Notes under the pieces: model-generated
The model's database searches: none
The model's input: only the letters and a program-made list of their open reading frames with translations
What the model was told of the DNA's origin: nothing
Translations under genes and position numbers: made by a program
Origin: Alphaproteobacteria bacterium
GTDB taxonomy: Bacteria > Pseudomonadota > Alphaproteobacteria > Rhodospirillales > WMHbin7
DNA length: 64,000 nt
Assembly (NCBI GenBank): GCA_015231795.1
Contig: JADGAX010000003.1
Location: forward strand, 372,001 to 436,000
Reading direction: 5' to 3'
Shown here: positions 60,879 to 64,000 of the stretch, piece after piece
How the letters are laid out: the number at the start of each line of letters is the position of its first letter
Position numbering within the stretch: position 1 is the first letter of the stretch

Positions 60879-61073
60879 TCATAGCGAAGTCTCGTGAAGC
60901 TTCGCGGCCTCGAAGGCTTCGACGTCTTCGAGGCGGTAGACGATCCGCCCCCCGACCTTGAGATATGGCGGCCCCACCTTTTGCCAGCGCCAACATTCCA
61001 GCGTGCGCGGGCTAAGGCTCCATCGGCGGGACAAGTCGACTTGGTTGAGATGTTTGATAGGACATTTATCCAT
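60879..61073 (-). CDS. AlpA/excisionase-type DNA-binding protein
   Basis: A 64-residue winged-helix protein (QVDLSRRWSLSPRTLECWRWQKVGPPYLKVGGRIVY, then RLEDVEAFEAA), the build of MerR-like excisionases and AlpA regulators. It probably controls excision or early transcription of the element. It follows the small gene upstream with a one-base overlap. Confidence 0.85.
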   Translation of the reverse strand: MDKCPIKHLNQVDLSRRWSLSPRTLECWRWQKVGPPYLKVGGRIVYRLEDVEAFEAAKLHETSL

Positions 61074-61294
61074 TATTCCCTCCTATCTGTCCGGTGGCGG
61101 GCTTTTCGCTCGACCTCATTCATGAAGGCGATCACGCGATCTGCTGTATCCAGACGTGGGCACCGGCCACGGCGAAGATTGAGAACAAACGATGCATCGC
61201 CAATGGATTGCCGACCGAACTCGCTGGGCTTGAACCCTGTCGCTTCAAGGAAGGTCTCGACCCTCTGGCGGAAATGTTCTACGATTGTTTCCAT
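61073..61294 (-). CDS. Cro-like small regulator candidate
   Basis: A 73-residue protein (METIVEHFRQRVETFLEATGFKPSEFGRQSIGDASFVLNL...) with a helix-turn-helix-like middle. It is transcribed divergently from the CI-type repressor, the place of Cro. A TTG start at 61333 would add 13 residues that would overlap the operator region, so the ATG at 61294 was chosen, though neither start has a strong ribosome site. Confidence 0.6.
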   Translation of the reverse strand: METIVEHFRQRVETFLEATGFKPSEFGRQSIGDASFVLNLRRGRCPRLDTADRVIAFMNEVERKARHRTDRRE

Positions 61295-61295
61295 G

Positions 61296-61358
61296 ATAGG
61301 AATATTCAAATCAACAAACTCCCATTGCGTCAATTGGAAAAGTTTGTCAATTTCCTAT
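61296..61358. promoter_or_regulatory. Divergent operator region with two inverted ATAGGAA...ACAAACT sites
   Basis: One site, ATAGGAATATTCAAATC followed by ACAAACT, reads on the plus strand from 61296. The other, ATAGGAAATTGACAAACT, reads on the minus strand (61358 down to 61341). They share ATAGGAA and ACAAACT and face each other across an AT-rich core. This is a likely repressor-binding and promoter region between the Cro-like and CI-like genes. Confidence 0.55.
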
Positions 61359-61385
61359 TGTGCCGATTCAAGGAGATAGACCCCC

Positions 61386-62099
61386 ATGGACCTCGATCCC
61401 GTCCGCATCCGACTGCTTCAGCTCATTCAGGATGGGGGCACCGACCTCAAGCATGCCTCCCTCGCCGTTGGGAGAAATGCGGCTTACCTGCACCAGTTCA
61501 TCTTCCGGGGAACCCCCAAGGTGCTGCCGGAAGACCTGCGAAGCGCGCTGGCCGCGTTTCTGGGAGTGGACGAGAACGAGCTGCGCCACGCCGTCATTCC
61601 ACCCAGAAAGGCGCGTTCGGCAGATTCATCATCAGGCCGTGCGAATGAGGCGCCTGCTCGCTCACGAAAGACCCCGGATGGCTTTTCACCGGTCTCAGAG
61701 GTCGATGTCCGTGCTTCTGCCGGTCATGGGGTGATCAATGACGGCCTCGAAGAAACAAAGGAAACCTGGCTGTTTCCCGATCCGGTGATCCGTCACGAGT
61801 TCAGGGCCAAGGCCTCTGATCTTCGAATGATCACCATTGATGGCGATTCCATGGAGCCTCTTCTCGCCAGCGGGGATCGCATTCTCATCGATACCAGTCA
61901 GAAGGTGCCGGTGCCCCCCGGTATCTTTGTCATTTGGGATGGCATGGGACTTGTGGCCAAGCGCGTCGAACACATTCCCCACTCGGATCCACCGCAGGTC
62001 ATCATCCGCTCGGTCAACCCGGAATATCAGACCTATGAGCGCACTGCCGAAGAGGTCAATATCGTGGGCCGGGTCATTTGGACGGCGAGGCGGCTGTGA
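61386..62099 (+). CDS. CI/LexA-type phage repressor (S24 peptidase)
   Basis: A 237-residue repressor. The N-terminus (about 1-70) is helical and DNA-binding in type. The C-terminal S24 domain has the catalytic Ser155 (DGDSMEPLL) and Lys192 (VAKRVE). An Ala-Gly pair at 112-113 (ASAGHG) is a candidate self-cleavage site, so SOS-type induction is possible. AAGGAG lies 10 bases before the ATG. It should maintain the prophage-like state by acting on the neighbouring divergent operators. Confidence 0.9.
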   Translation: MDLDPVRIRLLQLIQDGGTDLKHASLAVGRNAAYLHQFIFRGTPKVLPEDLRSALAAFLGVDENELRHAVIPPRKARSADSSSGRANEAPARSRKTPDGFSPVSEVDVRASAGHGVINDGLEETKETWLFPDPVIRHEFRAKASDLRMITIDGDSMEPLLASGDRILIDTSQKVPVPPGIFVIWDGMGLVAKRVEHIPHSDPPQVIIRSVNPEYQTYERTAEEVNIVGRVIWTARRL

Positions 62100-62347
62100 T
62101 GCGGCGCAAGAATAACATTCACTTGCTCAGTGCAGCCAAATGGATTGGAACAGCAGCCGGTATTCTGGGTGCAATTCTCGTTGCGGCCAATGTCGGCGTT
62201 GTCGGCTGGGGATTCATCGCATGGGCGATTTCATCATCGCTCTGGACTTATGCCGGATGGGCCATGCGCGAGCCCAGCCTCATTTTGCTGCAGGCCGTTT
62301 TTCTGATCATTGATCTCGTGGGAATCTGGCGATGGTTTTTCGTATGA
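62099..62347 (+). CDS. Small membrane protein
   Basis: An 82-residue protein with three hydrophobic segments (AAGILGAILVAANVGVVG, FIAWAISSSLWTYAGW, LLQAVFLIIDLVGIW). It resembles the small YgjV/nicotinamide-transporter-like membrane proteins in general build, but the family cannot be fixed. It overlaps the repressor stop by one base (TGATG), so it is co-translated. Function unknown. Confidence 0.65.
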   Translation: MRRKNNIHLLSAAKWIGTAAGILGAILVAANVGVVGWGFIAWAISSSLWTYAGWAMREPSLILLQAVFLIIDLVGIWRWFFV

Positions 62348-62401
62348 CAGGTTTGGCGCTGTTGCCGCGTTGCCGAAACATTTGGATGGATTGGAGGACA
62401 A

Positions 62402-62710
62402 GTGGATCCGTTTAAGCCGTACCAACCTCGTCAGAAAGATAGAATTGCCAATATCACCGTGGAGGATGCCGAGACGATCGCACTCAAAGCCATGGCCTAT
62501 ATCGCTGCTGACGAAGAACTGATGCCCCGTTTCATCAACCTGACTGGCTGCAGCAGCATCGAAGACATACGGGATCGTTTGGCGGACCGTTCCTTTTTAG
62601 GCTCGGTGCTCGACTTTATTCTAGGTAATGAACCGACCACGATTGCATTTTCCGAGAGCCAGTCGATGGCGCCAGAAATACCAATGTTGGCTCGTGCAAA
62701 ACTGCCTTGA
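62402..62710 (+). CDS. DUF3572-like protein
   Basis: A 102-residue protein with a helical core (TIALKAMAYIAADEELMPRFINLTG, SIEDIRDRLADRSFLGSVLDFILGNE). This matches my memory of the DUF3572 family of alphaproteobacteria. GTG start at 62402 behind GGAGGACA. It lies 54 bases after the small membrane protein. Usually a chromosomal gene, so its presence in the prophage-like part is unexpected. Function unknown. Confidence 0.75.
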   Translation: MDPFKPYQPRQKDRIANITVEDAETIALKAMAYIAADEELMPRFINLTGCSSIEDIRDRLADRSFLGSVLDFILGNEPTTIAFSESQSMAPEIPMLARAKLP

Positions 62711-62901
62711 TCCGAGCATATCAATTGTGTGGTCGATGTTACGAGAATTTCTGGGGACCAATGAGCAATAAGATGCTGAGATTTTCTCGGATGTTCTTTT
62801 GTTTTCGATGGGTTTCTATAGCGAATTGATATCGCTTGTTTAGTTTATGTTCGCGGAGCACCTTGCCTGCCGGTAAGCAAACAAAACGCCGGTACGCAAC
62901 G

Positions 62902-63111
62902 ATGACCAACGCCCTTTCTCCCCATCGCATGACTGCCGCCGAGCGGCTGGATGAAGTTGCCGAGATTCTAGCCGTTGGCGTCATGCGTCTGGCGGCCCTG
63001 AAGTCCAGCGCTTTATCTGCGCAGGGCAGAGAAAGTTCCCTCGACTTACCGCCCGGCCAGAGCGGTCATGCGAACACCCAAATGAGAGCGGGAGAAACGC
63101 ATGACCGATAA
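62902..63111 (+). CDS. Small protein preceding the DUF2924-recombinase pair
   Basis: A 69-residue protein (TNALSPHRMTAAERLDEVAEILAVGVMRL), helical at the start and polar at the end. Proteins of this form commonly precede DUF2924 and serine recombinase genes in alphaproteobacteria. It overlaps the DUF2924 gene by 11 bases. Start chosen at ATG 62902. Confidence 0.75.
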   Translation: MTNALSPHRMTAAERLDEVAEILAVGVMRLAALKSSALSAQGRESSLDLPPGQSGHANTQMRAGETHDR

Positions 63112-63553
63112 TGCCGTGCTGGCCAGGCTGGCTGCCCTTAAACAAACGCCGACGCCGGGCCTCAAGAATCTCTGGCGGGAACTTCATGGCAAGGAGCCGC
63201 CGCCCTATAACCGCCGTTTCCTCGAAAGCCGCCTGGCCTATCGCATCCAGGAACTGGCCTATGGCGGCTTGAAGCCCGAGACCATCCGCCGGTTGGAGGA
63301 AATGGCCGATGACCTGGATAGCGGCAATGTGCTGAAACGCAAGCCGCTGGCCAACAACCGGCCCATCTCCGGAACGAGGTTGGTCCGCGAATGGCAGGGC
63401 GTCGACCATCAGGTCACCGTCCTGGATGAAGGCTTCGAATATCAGGGCCGCCCCTACAAATCGCTTTCTGCCATTGCCAGGGCCATCACAGGTACCCGCT
63501 GGAATGGCTTGATCTTCTTTGGGCTCAAAAATCATCGGAAGCACAGCGCATGA
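63101..63553 (+). CDS. DUF2924 family protein
   Basis: A 150-residue protein with the family pattern: [37 protein letters not shown] at the N-terminus, then [38 protein letters not shown] and [12 protein letters not shown]2924 proteins pair with large serine recombinases. The stop overlaps the recombinase start by 4 bases. A role as a recombination accessory factor is suggested by context only. Confidence 0.92.
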   Translation: MTDNAVLARLAALKQTPTPGLKNLWRELHGKEPPPYNRRFLESRLAYRIQELAYGGLKPETIRRLEEMADDLDSGNVLKRKPLANNRPISGTRLVREWQGVDHQVTVLDEGFEYQGRPYKSLSAIARAITGTRWNGLIFFGLKNHRKHSA

Positions 63554-64000
63554 AAACCGCCCCCTTCCGCAAGCTGCGCTGCGCCATCTACACCCGGAAG
63601 TCCTCGGAAGAGGGCCTCGACATGGAATTCAATTCGCTCGACGCCCAGCGGGAATCCTGCGAAGCCTATATCGCCAGCCAGAAACAGGAAGGCTGGCTGC
63701 CGGTGGCTGATCGCTACGACGACGGCGGCTTCTCGGGCGGCAATCTGGAACGCCCTGGCTTGAAGCGCCTGCTGGCTGACATCGAGGCAGGCAAGGTCAA
63801 TGTGGTCGTGGTCTACAAGATCGACCGATTGAGCCGGTCCTTGATGGATTTCTCTAAGCTGGTCGAGGTCTTCGACCGCCACGGCGTCACCTTCGTCTCT
63901 GTGACACAATCTTTCAACACCACGACCAGCATGGGGCGCCTGACGCTCAACATCCTGCTCAGCTTCGCGCAGTTCGAGCGCGAAGTGATCGGCGAGCGCA
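63550..64000 (+). CDS. Large serine recombinase (3' partial)
   Basis: The N-terminal catalytic domain of a resolvase/invertase-type recombinase runs off the right edge. Visible are the catalytic serine region [11 protein letters not shown], the [23 protein letters not shown] block, YKIDRLSRS and [15 protein letters not shown]. It should insert and excise the element. The DNA-binding and coiled-coil parts are outside the window. Confidence 0.95.
   Translation, partial: MKTAPFRKLRCAIYTRKSSEEGLDMEFNSLDAQRESCEAYIASQKQEGWLPVADRYDDGGFSGGNLERPGLKRLLADIEAGKVNVVVVYKIDRLSRSLMDFSKLVEVFDRHGVTFVSVTQSFNTTTSMGRLTLNILLSFAQFEREVIGER

Noticed and set aside
1-64000. tRNA or rRNA genes as island attachment sites
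   Set aside because: No cloverleaf-like or rRNA-like sequence was recognised by eye in any intergenic gap; a covariance-model scan would be needed to exclude them fully.

Overview
The window is GC-rich and is dominated by a magnetosome gene island. It carries the canonical mamAB order (mamH-I-E-J-K-L-M-N-O-P-A-Q-R-B-S-T), an mms6-type operon (mms6-mmsF-mms36-mms48), mamC, a mamG/F/D-type cluster and a feoAB iron-uptake operon. This points to a magnetotactic alphaproteobacterium of the Magnetospirillum / Rhodospirillaceae type. The assignment rests on recognised protein families and gene order, not on a database search.

Layout. 2-2785 (+): a VWA protein (cut by the window start), a PP2C phosphatase and a protein kinase, together a TerY-P-like phosphorylation triad. 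2798-6339 (-): mms48, mms36, mmsF, mms6. 6672-8599 (+): a bacteriohemerythrin, a PAS protein and a receiver protein. 8656-9018 (-): mamC. 9227-14317 (+): a DUF445 protein and a large hybrid sensor kinase. 14269-17067 (-): feoA, feoB and two small membrane proteins. 17481-18755 (+): a MamJ-like paralogue. 18906-34052 (+): the complete mamAB operon. 34053-34484 (-): a Fur-family regulator. 34715-37473 (+): mamG-like, mamF, a short MamJ-tail protein, mamD and a second mamF/mmsF-like gene. 37496-42719: three more bacteriohemerythrins, two degenerate receiver proteins and small accessory genes. 42729-45143: a small unknown, a membrane-only CDF transporter and a cytochrome b561-diheme cytochrome c fusion.

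45275-51273 is a decayed, transposon-rich border. It holds a broken IS5-type element, a pentapeptide-repeat/cyclase-like protein, a small Mms6/MamG-like hydrophobic protein, a nucleotidyl cyclase cut by an IS3-family element, and that IS3 element. 51275-64000 is a different module of prophage or integrative-element type: a truncated ParB-like protein, a VapBC-like pair, a replication/recombination block on the minus strand (primase-helicase, PD-(D/E)XK nuclease, SF2 helicase, RecA-like ATPase), a CI/LexA-type repressor with divergent operators, and a DUF2924-serine recombinase pair running off the right edge.

How the parts fit. Iron enters by FeoAB and is moved into the magnetosome by the CDF pair MamB/MamM and by MamH. 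MamI/L/Q/B shape the membrane. MamE/O/P/T process proteins and tune iron redox state with heme motifs. MamK and the MamJ-type proteins align the chain. Mms6/MmsF/MamC/D/F/G shape the crystal. The least explained part is the repeated pairing of bacteriohemerythrins with receiver-like proteins inside the island, plus a MamJ paralogue directly before mamH. Together these are the best candidates for an undescribed oxygen- or redox-linked accessory system.
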